A DNA stretch of 64,000 bases from Halomonas borealis (GTDB lineage Bacteria > Pseudomonadota > Gammaproteobacteria > Pseudomonadales > Halomonadaceae). The DNA lies in the NCBI RefSeq assembly GCF_004798905.1, contig NZ_SDMO01000004.1, forward strand, positions 1-64,000, written 5' to 3'. Under the pieces are notes generated by a model, which was not told where the DNA came from, did not search any database, and worked only from the letters and a program-made list of their open reading frames with translations. This document shows positions 1 to 7,597 of this stretch, piece after piece (the stretch's first letter is position 1; each line of letters starts with the position of its first letter). A program made the translations under genes and the position numbers.

Positions 1-75
1 TCCCATTCGTCTAGTGGTCCAGGACACCGCCCTTTCACGGCGGTAACAGGGGTTCAAACCCCCTATGGGACGCCA
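1..75 (+). tRNA. tRNA-Glu (TTC), first base cut off by the window edge
   Basis: A cloverleaf can be folded. The acceptor arm tcccat pairs with atggga, and the anticodon stem ccgcc (27-31) pairs with ggcgg (39-43) around a seven-base loop with TTC at 34-36. The T-arm contains ggttcaaacc and the encoded tail is GCCA. The expected first G of the acceptor stem lies just outside the window. It sits 20 bases before tRNA-Gly and is probably co-transcribed with it. Confidence 0.95.
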
Positions 76-95
76 CTTCGTAGTACCCCTTCCAA

Positions 96-170
96 GCGGG
101 AATAGCTCAGTGGTAGAGCATCGCCTTGCCAAGGCGAGGGTCGCGAGTTCGAATCTCGTTTCCCGCTCCA
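96..170 (+). tRNA. tRNA-Gly (GCC)
   Basis: A full cloverleaf: acceptor gcgggaa/ttcccgc, anticodon stem tcgcc/ggcga with anticodon GCC in the loop ttgccaa, T-arm with gttcgaatc, and an encoded TCCA tail. It follows tRNA-Glu closely. No clear terminator is visible in the roughly 250 bases before the next gene. Confidence 0.96.
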
Positions 171-354
171 GATTCAGATCGCTTCGCATGTTCCGCCGCC
201 TCGGAATCGCCTTCCGGGTCGCTTGCCTGGCCGTTCTCGACGGCGCATTTTCCGGGCATCTTGCCGCTTTTTTCTGCCTGTCGCAGCCCCGACATGCTCG
301 CCAGCGTTCTCCGTCATCGCCGGGTGTCGCCGTACGCTCACGATGCCGTCGAAC

Positions 355-385
355 TTGAACCGATGGCGATATGCCCCCATATAGT
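355..385 (+). promoter_or_regulatory. Putative sigma-70 promoter of the yadGH-queF unit
   Basis: TTGAAC (355-360) and TATAGT (380-385) are separated by 19 bases, slightly long for sigma-70. The elements sit about 40 bases before the first gene of the unit. A weak AGGA (416-419) lies seven bases before its ATG. Confidence 0.4.
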
Positions 386-425
386 GGGCCCTCCACGACA
401 CTCATCCAATCGAACAGGATCGCTC

Positions 426-1382
426 ATGGCCGAACCGGCGCTGTCCATTCGTGGCCTGACCAAGGTCTACGGCAATGGCTTCCAAGCCCTCAAGGGCATC
501 GACCTCGACGTCGCCCAGGGCGACTTCTATGCCTTGCTGGGCCCCAACGGGGCGGGCAAGTCCACCACCCTTGGGGTGGTCTGCTCGCTGGTGCAGAAGA
601 GCGCCGGGAAGGTCTCGATCTTCGGCATCGACATCGACACCGATTTCGCCCGGGCCAAGTACCATCTGGGCGTGGTGCCCCAGGAGTTCAACTTCAACCA
701 GTTCGAGAAGGTCATCGACATCGTGCTGGCCCAGGCCGGTTACTACGGCATGTCGCGCCGCGAGGCCCTGCCACGCGCCGAGGAGCTGTTGCGCGACCTG
801 GGGCTGTGGGACAAGCGCAACGGCAGCGCGCGCATGCTCTCCGGCGGCATGAAACGTCGATTGATGATCGCCCGTGCCCTGATGCATCGCCCCAAGCTGC
901 TGATCCTCGATGAGCCCACCGCCGGGGTCGACATCGAGCTGCGTCGCAGCATGTGGGAGTACATGCGCCGTATCAACGAGCAGGAAGGCACCACCATCAT
1001 CCTCACCACTCACTACCTGGAAGAGGCCGAGAGCCTGTGCCGGCGGGTAGGCATCATCAATCACGGCAAGATCATCCGTGACACCGGCGTGCGCGAGCTG
1101 CTCGCCGAGCTCGACACCGAGACCTTCCTGCTCGACCTGGCTCACCCGGTCGAGTCGGCGCCGGCCATCGAGGGCTTCGAGGTCAGGAAGGTGGATGACG
1201 CCCAGCTGGCGGTCATGGTCCATCGCGGCCAGCGCCTGAATGCCGTCTTCGACACCCTCGGCCAGCAAGGCATCGAGGTGGTGTCGATGCGCAATCGCGC
1301 CAACCGGCTCGAGGAGATGTTCGTGTCCATGGTGGAAGAGGGGCAACAGACAGGGAAGTCCGACCAGGAGGCCAGTTCATGA
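426..1382 (+). CDS. yadG: ABC transporter ATP-binding protein, YadG type
   Basis: A 318-residue cytoplasmic ATPase that would energise the permease encoded next. Visible motifs are Walker A GPNGAGKS at residues 39-46, the signature LSGGM near 137, and Walker B LLILDEP near 160 followed by a switch histidine in TTHYLEE. About 100 residues follow the ATPase core, as in E. coli YadG (about 308 residues). The ATG at 426 is chosen because the family starts there; upstream in-frame codons run through non-conserved sequence. The stop overlaps the next start as ATGA. The exported substrate of YadGH is not established in the family. Family call sure, substrate unknown. Confidence 0.93.
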   Translation: MAEPALSIRGLTKVYGNGFQALKGIDLDVAQGDFYALLGPNGAGKSTTLGVVCSLVQKSAGKVSIFGIDIDTDFARAKYHLGVVPQEFNFNQFEKVIDIVLAQAGYYGMSRREALPRAEELLRDLGLWDKRNGSARMLSGGMKRRLMIARALMHRPKLLILDEPTAGVDIELRRSMWEYMRRINEQEGTTIILTTHYLEEAESLCRRVGIINHGKIIRDTGVRELLAELDTETFLLDLAHPVESAPAIEGFEVRKVDDAQLAVMVHRGQRLNAVFDTLGQQGIEVVSMRNRANRLEEMFVSMVEEGQQTGKSDQEASS

Positions 1383-2152
1383 ACGCCACCCAGATCGCCA
1401 TCGCCCTATGGACGCTGGTGTCCAAGGAGATTCGCCGCTTCACCCGGATCTGGCCGCAGACCCTGCTGCCGCCGTCGATCACCATGACCATGTACTTCAT
1501 CATCTTCGGCAACCTGATCGGTTCGCGCATCGGGGGCATGGATGGCTTCGACTACATGGACTTCATCGTCCCCGGGCTGATCATGATGGCGGTGATCACC
1601 AACAGCTATTCCAACGTGGCATCGTCCTTCTTCTCCAACAAGTTCCAGCGCAGCGTGGAGGAGATGATGGTCTCGCCGATGCCTAACTGGGTCATCCTCG
1701 CCGGCTTCGTGCTGGGGGGCATGGCCCGCGGCCTGGGGGTGGGCGTCATCGTGACCCTGGTGTCGCTGTTCTTCACCCGCATCGATGTGGCGCATCCGCT
1801 GCTGACCATCCTGGTGGTGGTGCTGACCGCGGCGCTGTTCGCCATCGGCGGCTTCATCAACGCGCTGCTGGGCAAGAAGTTCGACGACATCTCCATCGTG
1901 CCGACCTTCGTGCTGACGCCGCTGACCTACCTGGGCGGGGTGTTCTACTCGATCTCGCTGCTGCCGACCTTCTGGCAGGGCGCCTCGATGCTCAACCCGA
2001 TTCTCTACATGGTCAACGTCTTCCGTTACGGCTTCCTGGGGGTCTCCGACATCCCGGTAGGGTGGGCGCTGGCCGCGATTTTCGGCTTCATCGCGGTACT
2101 GTTCGGCGTCGCGCTGTGGATGCTCGAGAACGGCAAGGGCATTAGGAGTTAA
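1379..2152 (+). CDS. yadH: ABC-2 type permease, YadH type
   Basis: A 257-residue inner-membrane protein with about six hydrophobic segments. It resembles E. coli YadH along its length, including the stretches YFIIFGNLIGSRIG, FIVPGLIMM and LTPLTYLGGVFYS. It forms the membrane part of the exporter whose ATPase is the preceding gene. The four-base ATGA overlap implies translational coupling. queF starts three bases after its stop, so the three genes are probably one transcript. Substrate unknown. Confidence 0.93.
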   Translation: MNATQIAIALWTLVSKEIRRFTRIWPQTLLPPSITMTMYFIIFGNLIGSRIGGMDGFDYMDFIVPGLIMMAVITNSYSNVASSFFSNKFQRSVEEMMVSPMPNWVILAGFVLGGMARGLGVGVIVTLVSLFFTRIDVAHPLLTILVVVLTAALFAIGGFINALLGKKFDDISIVPTFVLTPLTYLGGVFYSISLLPTFWQGASMLNPILYMVNVFRYGFLGVSDIPVGWALAAIFGFIAVLFGVALWMLENGKGIRS

Positions 2153-2155
2153 ACG

Positions 2156-2992
2156 ATGGCACACGACCGCCCCGAGACGCTCAAGGAGGCCCCGCTGGGC
2201 CGCGAGTCCGCCTACCCGGAAGCCTATGATGCCGGGCTGCTGTATGCGATTGAGCGCGCCGCCAACCGTGGCCCGCTGGGGATCGAGGAGGGCGCGCTGC
2301 CGTTCGCCGGCGAAGACGAATGGCACGCCTTCGAGGTCTCCTGGCTCAACGCGCGTGGCAAGCCGATCGTCGCCGTGGCGCGCTTCCGGCTGCCGGCGGA
2401 TTCGCCGCGGCTGATCGAATCCAAGTCGTGGAAGCTCTATCTCAACGGCTTCAACCAGACCCGTTTCGCCTCGCCGGATGAGGTGCAGGCGGTGATGACG
2501 CGCGATCTCGGCGCCGCGGCCGGCGCGCCGGTCTGCGTGGCGTTGCTCGGCGTCGACGACGAGGCGCTCATGCCGCGCCGGCTGCCGGGGGAGTGCATCG
2601 ACGAGCGCGACATCGAGATCGACGACTACACGCCCAGCGCCGAGCACCTGGTCGCGGGCGACGAGATCGTCGAAGAGACCCTGCACTCGCACCTGCTCAA
2701 GTCCAACTGCCCGGTCACCGGCCAGCCCGACTGGGGCAGTGTGATGATCCGCTATCGCGGGCCGCGCCTCGACCGCGACGGTTTGCTTCGCTACCTGATC
2801 GGCTATCGCCAGCATCAGGACTTCCACGAGCACTGCGTCGAGCACATCTTCATGGACCTGATGGCCCGGGCGAAGCCCGAGCGGTTACTGGTGCTGGCGC
2901 GCTACGTGCGGCGCGGCGGGCTCGACATCAGCCCCTGGCGCGCTACGCCGGGCGAACGGCCGCCGTCGCCGCTGCGCCTGGCGAGGCAGTAG
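2156..2992 (+). CDS. queF: NADPH-dependent 7-cyano-7-deazaguanine reductase
   Basis: A 278-residue QueF of the long proteobacterial type (E. coli about 282). It reduces the nitrile preQ0 to the aminomethyl preQ1 in queuosine biosynthesis. The family motif ESKSWKLYLNGFNQTRF is present. The predicted thioimide-forming cysteine is Cys185 in SNCPVTGQPDWG, with the partner Asp192. The C-terminal half carries the second T-fold unit (RYIGYRQH-like, FHEHCVE, ARYVRRGGLDI). It follows yadH by three bases; no functional link to the exporter is known. High certainty. Confidence 0.96.
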   Translation: MAHDRPETLKEAPLGRESAYPEAYDAGLLYAIERAANRGPLGIEEGALPFAGEDEWHAFEVSWLNARGKPIVAVARFRLPADSPRLIESKSWKLYLNGFNQTRFASPDEVQAVMTRDLGAAAGAPVCVALLGVDDEALMPRRLPGECIDERDIEIDDYTPSAEHLVAGDEIVEETLHSHLLKSNCPVTGQPDWGSVMIRYRGPRLDRDGLLRYLIGYRQHQDFHEHCVEHIFMDLMARAKPERLLVLARYVRRGGLDISPWRATPGERPPSPLRLARQ

Positions 2993-3084
2993 GCGCGTCG
3001 CGACAGCCCGCCCGGCACGACAGCGATGGCGCGGGCTGATAGAGTATCGAGAACATTTCTCGTTTGACGGCCAAGGAGACACCG

Positions 3085-3645
3085 ATGGACGCGATGACGC
3101 TGCTGCATGAACGCAGCTCCATGGGCAAGCTGATGGGGCCGGCTCCCGGTGGGGCGCAGCTCGAGGCCATGTACCGGGCGGCGTTGCGTGCCCCGGACCA
3201 CAAGGAACTGCGGCCCTGGCGATTCATCGAGTTCTCGGGTGATGGGCTAGAGCGGCTCGGCGAGCTGTTCGCCGAGGCCGAGCGCGTCGACAACCCCGAG
3301 GCCCCCGAAGCCGTGCTCGATGGGGCACGCAAGAAGCCCAAGCGGGCACCGATGATCATCGCCGTGGCCGCCAGGGTCACGTTGGACGAGCCCAAGGTGC
3401 CGCGGGTCGAACAGGTGATCTCCGCCGGCTGCGCCGCCCACGGCCTGTTGCTGGCCGCCCACGCCCAGGGCCTTGGCGCCATGTGGCGCACCGGCAAGTA
3501 CGCCTTCGACGCCACGGTGCGTGAAGGCCTCGGCCTGGGCGAACAGGACGAGCTGGTCGGCTTCCTCTACCTCGGGCAGCTCGCTGGTCGCCACCGCCCG
3601 GTGCCCGAGCACGACGTCGACGCCTTCGTCGAGCGTTGGTGCTGA
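3085..3645 (+). CDS. Nitroreductase family protein, YdjA type
   Basis: A 186-residue FMN-dependent nitroreductase-fold enzyme close to E. coli YdjA (183 residues). Matching features are APDHKELRPWRF near residue 33, PRVEQVISAGCAAHGLLLAA in the middle, and VGFLYLG near the C-terminus. The ATG at 3085 is chosen because AAGGAG (3073-3078) sits six bases upstream; a TTG at 3064 is in frame but less likely. The natural substrate of YdjA-type proteins is unclear. The stop lies two bases before the next gene, so the two are probably co-transcribed. Confidence 0.9.
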   Translation: MDAMTLLHERSSMGKLMGPAPGGAQLEAMYRAALRAPDHKELRPWRFIEFSGDGLERLGELFAEAERVDNPEAPEAVLDGARKKPKRAPMIIAVAARVTLDEPKVPRVEQVISAGCAAHGLLLAAHAQGLGAMWRTGKYAFDATVREGLGLGEQDELVGFLYLGQLAGRHRPVPEHDVDAFVERWC

Positions 3646-3647
3646 GC

Positions 3648-4151
3648 ATGCGCGAGCCTGGCACCGCTCACCCGCGCCTGCCGTTGCCGCCGGCGGGTGA
3701 CGAGGACGACTCGGCGACCTTCCTGGCCTGGCTCGGCGAGGCCATCCCGATGGCCAAGCAGCTGGGCATCGAGGCCATGCACCGTGAGGGTGAAACGCTC
3801 GAATGGCGGCTTGCCATCGCGCCGAACCTCAACGACAAGGGCACCGGCTTCGGCGGGTCCCTGGCCGCCCAGGCCACGTTGCTCGGCTGGTCGTGGACGA
3901 CGCTCTGGTTGCGTCGCCACGGATATGAGCGAGATGTGGTGGTGGCCGAGGCCCGTCAGCGCTTCCTGGCGCCGGTCACCGGCGGCTACCGGCTGACCTG
4001 CGCGCCCGAAAGCGAGGACGCGCCGGCCCGTCTCAGGGAGCGCATGGCGGAGCGGGGGAGGGGGCGCATCGCCCTGGTGCAGCGGCTGTGGTGCGGCGAC
4101 ACCTTATGCCTCGAGGCCCACGGCGACTACGCCGTGCGCCCGGCCGAATGA
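3648..4151 (+). CDS. Thioesterase-like hotdog protein, YiiD C-terminal family
   Basis: A 167-residue protein with the YiiD_C-type hotdog core: NLNDKGTGFGGSLAAQATLLGW, with the NxNDKGTxF motif near residue 60. E. coli YiiD carries an acetyltransferase domain ahead of this module; here only the thioesterase-like part is encoded. Family members are thought to act on acyl-thioesters, but the substrate is not known. ATG 3648 is preferred over the in-frame TTG 3636, which lies inside the preceding gene. Confidence 0.8.
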   Translation: MREPGTAHPRLPLPPAGDEDDSATFLAWLGEAIPMAKQLGIEAMHREGETLEWRLAIAPNLNDKGTGFGGSLAAQATLLGWSWTTLWLRRHGYERDVVVAEARQRFLAPVTGGYRLTCAPESEDAPARLRERMAERGRGRIALVQRLWCGDTLCLEAHGDYAVRPAE

Positions 4152-4189
4152 GCCGCTTGCCCCGACCGGCAAGAAATCGAAAAAACGTC

Positions 4190-4218
4190 TTGCTAACACG
4201 GAGTTAAGGCGATAATAT
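4190..4218 (+). promoter_or_regulatory. Putative promoter of tRNA-Ser
   Basis: TTGCTA (4190-4195), a 17-base spacer and TAATAT (4213-4218), followed by a GC-rich discriminator (gtgcgcc), as is usual for stable-RNA promoters under stringent control. The tRNA starts about 55 bases downstream. Confidence 0.6.
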
Positions 4219-4273
4219 GTGCGCCGTTCTCGAGGAAAAGGCAGCAAGCCTATCGATTCGAGAAGCACAATGC

Positions 4274-4361
4274 GGAGGGGTGTCCGAGTGGTCGAAGGAG
4301 CGCGCCTGGAAAGTGTGTAAGCCGAAAGGCTTCGAGGGTTCGAATCCCTCCCCCTCCGCCA
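4274..4361 (+). tRNA. tRNA-Ser (GGA)
   Basis: A class II tRNA with a long variable arm (gtaagccgaaaggcttc region). The acceptor ggagggg pairs with cccctcc, the anticodon loop is ctggaaa with GGA, the T-arm contains gggttcgaatccc, and the tail is GCCA. It borders the accessory island, and tRNA-Ser genes are common integration sites. I see no second copy of its 3' end downstream. Confidence 0.95.
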
Positions 4362-4374
4362 AGAATTTCGATTA

Positions 4375-4400
4375 AGCCGCTGAGAAATCAGCGGCTTTTT
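4375..4400 (+). terminator. Intrinsic terminator behind tRNA-Ser
   Basis: A 9-base-pair stem agccgctga/tcagcggct (4375-4383 with 4388-4396) closed by a GAAA loop and followed by a T-rich run. It ends the tRNA-Ser transcript. Confidence 0.85.
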
Positions 4401-4401
4401 C

Positions 4402-4625
4402 TTTGTCTGTATCTTTTACCCCACACTTTGGCCCCACCTAATGCCTGGTTTCCATAGGCCCCATCAAGATGCCTTTGGGCGGCCTTTTTCCCCGTGCTGT
4501 CGCTCTTCCTGCCGCCATGCCTCATTTAGGCAATCATTTCCTAATTCAGGCATGACAGCCGTTCAGGCTTTCGGTACTGTGTCCTAAGTGTTGTGAGCAG
4601 CCTTAGGGTTGGAGATGTACGCTTT
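4402..4625 (+). other. Non-coding start of the accessory island
   Basis: About 220 bases between the tRNA-Ser terminator and the repressor remnant. I see no gene, no integrase fragment and no copy of the tRNA 3' end. The sequence is less GC-rich than the flanking core genes. It is probably decayed mobile-element sequence. Confidence 0.4.
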
Positions 4626-5027
4626 CTTCTTGAATGCATCTATACCGCAGCCGGCGATGGCCGCTCGCTCGAGCGGGAGGAGGTTGAGACCACGCTGTAC
4701 TTCCCCACCGAATAGCTCGCCGCCCAGGGCCTCGACCCGGCCCAGGTGGCCGGGGTGAAGGTCCGCGGCGACTCGATGGACGGCACCCTGGCCGACGGCG
4801 ACTGGGTGCTGGTGGACCGCAGCAGCCGCGACCCGCACCCGGAAGGGGTGTTTCTGCTACTCGTGCACGACGAGCGGCGCATCAAGCGTGTGCAGCGCGT
4901 CGCCGGCGGCGCCTGGCTGCTGATCAGCGACAACCCGCGTTATGAGAAGGAATTGATCAAGCCGCATGACATGAAGGACGTGGCGATCCTGGGGTGGTGT
5001 GAGATTCGGGTTGGGCGGGTGTTGTGA
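4626..5027 (+). pseudogene. Remnant of an S24/LexA-type phage repressor
   Basis: The frame read from about 4626 gives a segment like the hinge and C-terminal peptidase domain of HTH-S24 phage repressors. It is interrupted by a TAG at 4713-4715. After the stop it continues as LAAQGLDPAQVAGVKVRGDSM, with the catalytic serine in GDSM and the lysine in RRIKRVQ still present. The N-terminal helix-turn-helix is missing. A short product could start at ATG 4746 (93 residues), but it would lack DNA binding and any cleavage site. High GC sets it apart from the AT-rich genes that follow. Most likely a decayed prophage regulator. Confidence 0.75.
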
Positions 5028-5049
5028 TGCTGGAGCGTTGGACTATACT
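5022..5049 (+). promoter_or_regulatory. Putative promoter of the sce7726/sce7725 pair
   Basis: TTGTGA (5022-5027), a 16-base spacer and TATACT (5044-5049). The -35 overlaps the stop codon of the repressor remnant. The next gene starts 32 bases after the -10. Confidence 0.5.
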
Positions 5050-5080
5050 CCGGCGCATTTTGATGTTGATGGGCTGAATC

Positions 5081-5950
5081 ATGATATGCACTTTTGCTGA
5101 TACAGATCCTACTGCTCTGGCCGCTCGGTTTACCCGGCCGAGCTTTGAAATGATTTCGAGTTTCGCTGATTCGCGAAACTTGATCTCGGAAATGTTCGGC
5201 GAGAAAAAATTATTTGACTCTAAGGGGCTTCGCGTTGGTGAAGTCTTTGATCAGGCCTGGAATAGGCTTAAGCATTCGTACAGGAATGAGTATGTTTACA
5301 AAACGGAGCTGGCCAATCGTATAGTCTTTGGTCGCCATAGTCCTAACACCGCAGCTTTGCATGTAGAGTTGCCTGTCAGTGGGTCTATTGCTGATATGGC
5401 CATATACAATGGCACGTCTACAGCTTATGAAATAAAAACGGATTTTGACAGTGCGTTCAGGTTGAGGTCTCAAAGCGAAAGCTATCTCAAGGCTTTTGAA
5501 AAAGTCTATGTGGTCGTGTCGGATAGCTCGGTTAAAAAGTACCTTTCATATATTCCCGATGAAGTGGGAATGCTGTCCCTTTCCAAGAGAGGAAGTTTAA
5601 GAGAGGTGAAGCCAGTCTGTTCTGATGTTTCTAGATTAAAGCATGAAGTTATGTTCAGATGCTTGCGTCGATCAGAACAGGTTAGTATCGCGGAAAAAGT
5701 GATAGGTGAAAAAATTGAGTTGCCCAATGGCTTGATATACGAGGCTTGTTTTAGGGCTTTTAGTTTGCTTGATGTTGAGTCAGCACATAGGCTCTATGTC
5801 GAGCAAATGAGGAAGAGGAAGACTGATAAAAAAACTCAGCTATTTATTTCTAGGCTTCCATACAGCCTAAAAGCACTTGGCTACGCAACGCCACTGTCTG
5901 AGAAAAAAAGGACGAATATACTGAACGTTCTGGATCAGATGCTGGTGTGA
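5081..5950 (+). CDS. sce7726 family protein, predicted PD-(D/E)XK-like nuclease
   Basis: A 289-residue soluble protein resembling the sce7726 family, named after a Sorangium gene, whose function is not established. Residues 76-121 fit a PD-(D/E)XK nuclease core: Glu76, then Asp105 in SIADMAIYNG, then Glu117-x-Lys119 in AYEIKTD, followed by the helix SESYLKAFEKVYVVVSD. That reading is my inference. No membrane segment or signal peptide is seen. Codon use is AT-rich, unlike the flanking core genes, which suggests transfer. The stop overlaps an in-frame GTG of the next gene, and this partner is the one usually found beside the family. A role in defence is plausible but unproven. Confidence 0.78.
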   Translation: MICTFADTDPTALAARFTRPSFEMISSFADSRNLISEMFGEKKLFDSKGLRVGEVFDQAWNRLKHSYRNEYVYKTELANRIVFGRHSPNTAALHVELPVSGSIADMAIYNGTSTAYEIKTDFDSAFRLRSQSESYLKAFEKVYVVVSDSSVKKYLSYIPDEVGMLSLSKRGSLREVKPVCSDVSRLKHEVMFRCLRRSEQVSIAEKVIGEKIELPNGLIYEACFRAFSLLDVESAHRLYVEQMRKRKTDKKTQLFISRLPYSLKALGYATPLSEKKRTNILNVLDQMLV

Positions 5951-5976
5951 AATTCAATGTTCAGGGAGCTAAAGTA

Positions 5977-6930
5977 ATGTATTATCCTTATCTTTATGGA
6001 CGAAAATATGAACTTTTAGCATTAAGAGACTTCGCGACGAACCATCCGGGCGATCGCAATGTTTCTCCTGTCGTTGAGCCTTTAAAGAGTGACGTTGGAG
6101 ATCTAAAGAGAGCCATTCAGCGTCTTTCCAGTCAGAATTTTCCTCTCACAGTTATTCTGAATCCGGTGCGAGGCGAGTTTAGGGATCAAGCTAATCTCAG
6201 CGGTTGGCTTTCGTCGCTGACATCTCAGGTTACTCCAACTGTAGACTTTACTCCAGCGTTGCTGTGTGATGATAGAGTTTCGTATGCGGATGTTGATAAT
6301 TTTTTGAATCAGTTTCGCAGTGGCTCTGCTGTTCTTGTCTATAATTCGCCAGCACTTTCTGCCATTGAAGTATCTAGATTAGACCAGGATTCTAGAGTTG
6401 GCTTGCAAGTAATCAAGGCTGGTGGGATTGAGCCCCAAGCTCGTGGCGGGCTCTCTCCTCAAAAGACTATCGAGATTTTAGACTGTTTCAACGCGCAGAC
6501 CAGGAATGCCGATTACGGTGGCGCAGAATTTTTTTCTCGTCAATACTTAGGCTTTCGCCAAGCTTCTTGTGGTTATGGTGATTTTACGGTGTTATCTACG
6601 GCCATTCCCGGTTCGGGTGGCCCTCCCGGTGCTGTTGTTGTCCATGCCACTTATAAAGAACCAAACTCTGGGGAGGTTTGGGTTGAGCATTTTGTTTCAG
6701 CCGAAACTGATAGGGAGGCTGGTACTGTGGAGGGGAAGTTTTTAGATGCTGCTGGGCAATTGTGTCGCCAGGTTGCATCTAGACCCGGTGAGTTTGGGGC
6801 AAATGTCGCAATTTCTAGCTATCAGGCACAAGTCGCTGGTAATAGAAGTCCAGGCTTAGGTGGCAATAAACGTCAGCAAATTCTCCATCATATTTGTTTG
6901 AATAGACAGATTTTGCTTGGCTATATTTGA
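5977..6930 (+). CDS. sce7725 family (Beta-protein like) protein
   Basis: A 317-residue protein starting MYYPYLYGRKYELLALRDF, which matches the start of the sce7725/Beta_protein family. Other family-like stretches are SPVVEPLK near residue 40 and KAGGIEP followed by a YLGFRQASCGYGDFTVLS segment. ATG 5977 is chosen because AGGGAG lies at 5963-5968. A GTG at 5947 overlaps the previous stop by four bases and would add ten residues, so coupled initiation cannot be excluded. No catalytic motif is recognised. It shares the AT-rich composition of its partner and ends at a strong bidirectional terminator. The molecular role is unknown. Confidence 0.78.
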   Translation: MYYPYLYGRKYELLALRDFATNHPGDRNVSPVVEPLKSDVGDLKRAIQRLSSQNFPLTVILNPVRGEFRDQANLSGWLSSLTSQVTPTVDFTPALLCDDRVSYADVDNFLNQFRSGSAVLVYNSPALSAIEVSRLDQDSRVGLQVIKAGGIEPQARGGLSPQKTIEILDCFNAQTRNADYGGAEFFSRQYLGFRQASCGYGDFTVLSTAIPGSGGPPGAVVVHATYKEPNSGEVWVEHFVSAETDREAGTVEGKFLDAAGQLCRQVASRPGEFGANVAISSYQAQVAGNRSPGLGGNKRQQILHHICLNRQILLGYI

Positions 6931-6932
6931 TT

Positions 6933-6960
6933 AAAATGCCAGCCAAGCGGCTGGCATTTT
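6933..6960. terminator. Bidirectional terminator between two convergent operons
   Basis: A perfect 12-base-pair stem aaaatgccagcc/ggctggcatttt with an AAGC loop. The A-run and T-run flanks let it end transcription on both strands. It separates the sce7726/sce7725 pair from the opposing ImmA operon. Confidence 0.9.
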
Positions 6961-6984
6961 AAATGGATTTGGTGTCGATGAGCT

Positions 6985-7596
6985 TTAATCTATATAGCCA
7001 AGATTTTTGAGTCGTATTTCCATTGCTTGATATGAAGTTTGAAACATTTCGCAAAGTGTTTGGATGACTTCATTCAAAAATAGTTTTTGCTTTTGCTCTT
7101 CGGCCACTTGGATGATCTCATTTACTTTTCTTGAGATTATTTCTTTAGGCATCAGCAGATCTGCAGCAAAGGAGTTTGCCAGATATTCTTCAAGCTTTTG
7201 CTCTCCTGCTCGTTTGAACATTATTTCATCATTGTCTGTAAACTCATCTTTATAGTTTATGTCGTTAATGTGTGGAAGTATATCATTGAACAAGTGACCA
7301 AGTTCGTGAGCGATGGTGAACCGCTGCCGATTTGTATGGTGTGTAGGGTTGATCCATATCTCTATGAACTGCTCCCCTGTGTCTCTTTGAACTTTTATCT
7401 CACCTGAACGGCTAAGACGTTCGAAAGAGTTTATGTTTTTTGATAGCTTTACATTTTCGATTTTCTTTGAGATATTCTCGACATCAATAGGTGGTTCTAT
7501 CTCTTCGATTTGGAGTCCATAAGCCATTTTCAGAAGCTCGTTTGGAGTTCTGATTGCGGCTGCCCTATTAGCTGATATGAATTTCTGGATCTCCAT
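6985..7596 (-). CDS. ImmA/IrrE family metallo-endopeptidase
   Basis: A 203-residue soluble predicted zinc peptidase. The motif is RFTIAHELGHLF, with HEXXH at residues 97-101, followed by EEYLANSFAADLLMP, where Glu136 or Glu137 would be the third ligand. Family members such as B. subtilis ImmA and Deinococcus IrrE cleave transcriptional repressors, and others sit in toxin-antitoxin or defence loci. Here there is no fused or adjacent HTH protein. The start at 7596 is chosen over one ten codons upstream because AAGGAG lies nine bases before it, inside the end of the preceding gene. It starts one base after that gene ends, so the two are co-transcribed. AT-rich. Confidence 0.88.
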   Translation of the reverse strand: MEIQKFISANRAAAIRTPNELLKMAYGLQIEEIEPPIDVENISKKIENVKLSKNINSFERLSRSGEIKVQRDTGEQFIEIWINPTHHTNRQRFTIAHELGHLFNDILPHINDINYKDEFTDNDEIMFKRAGEQKLEEYLANSFAADLLMPKEIISRKVNEIIQVAEEQKQKLFLNEVIQTLCEMFQTSYQAMEIRLKNLGYID

Positions 7597-7597
7597 T

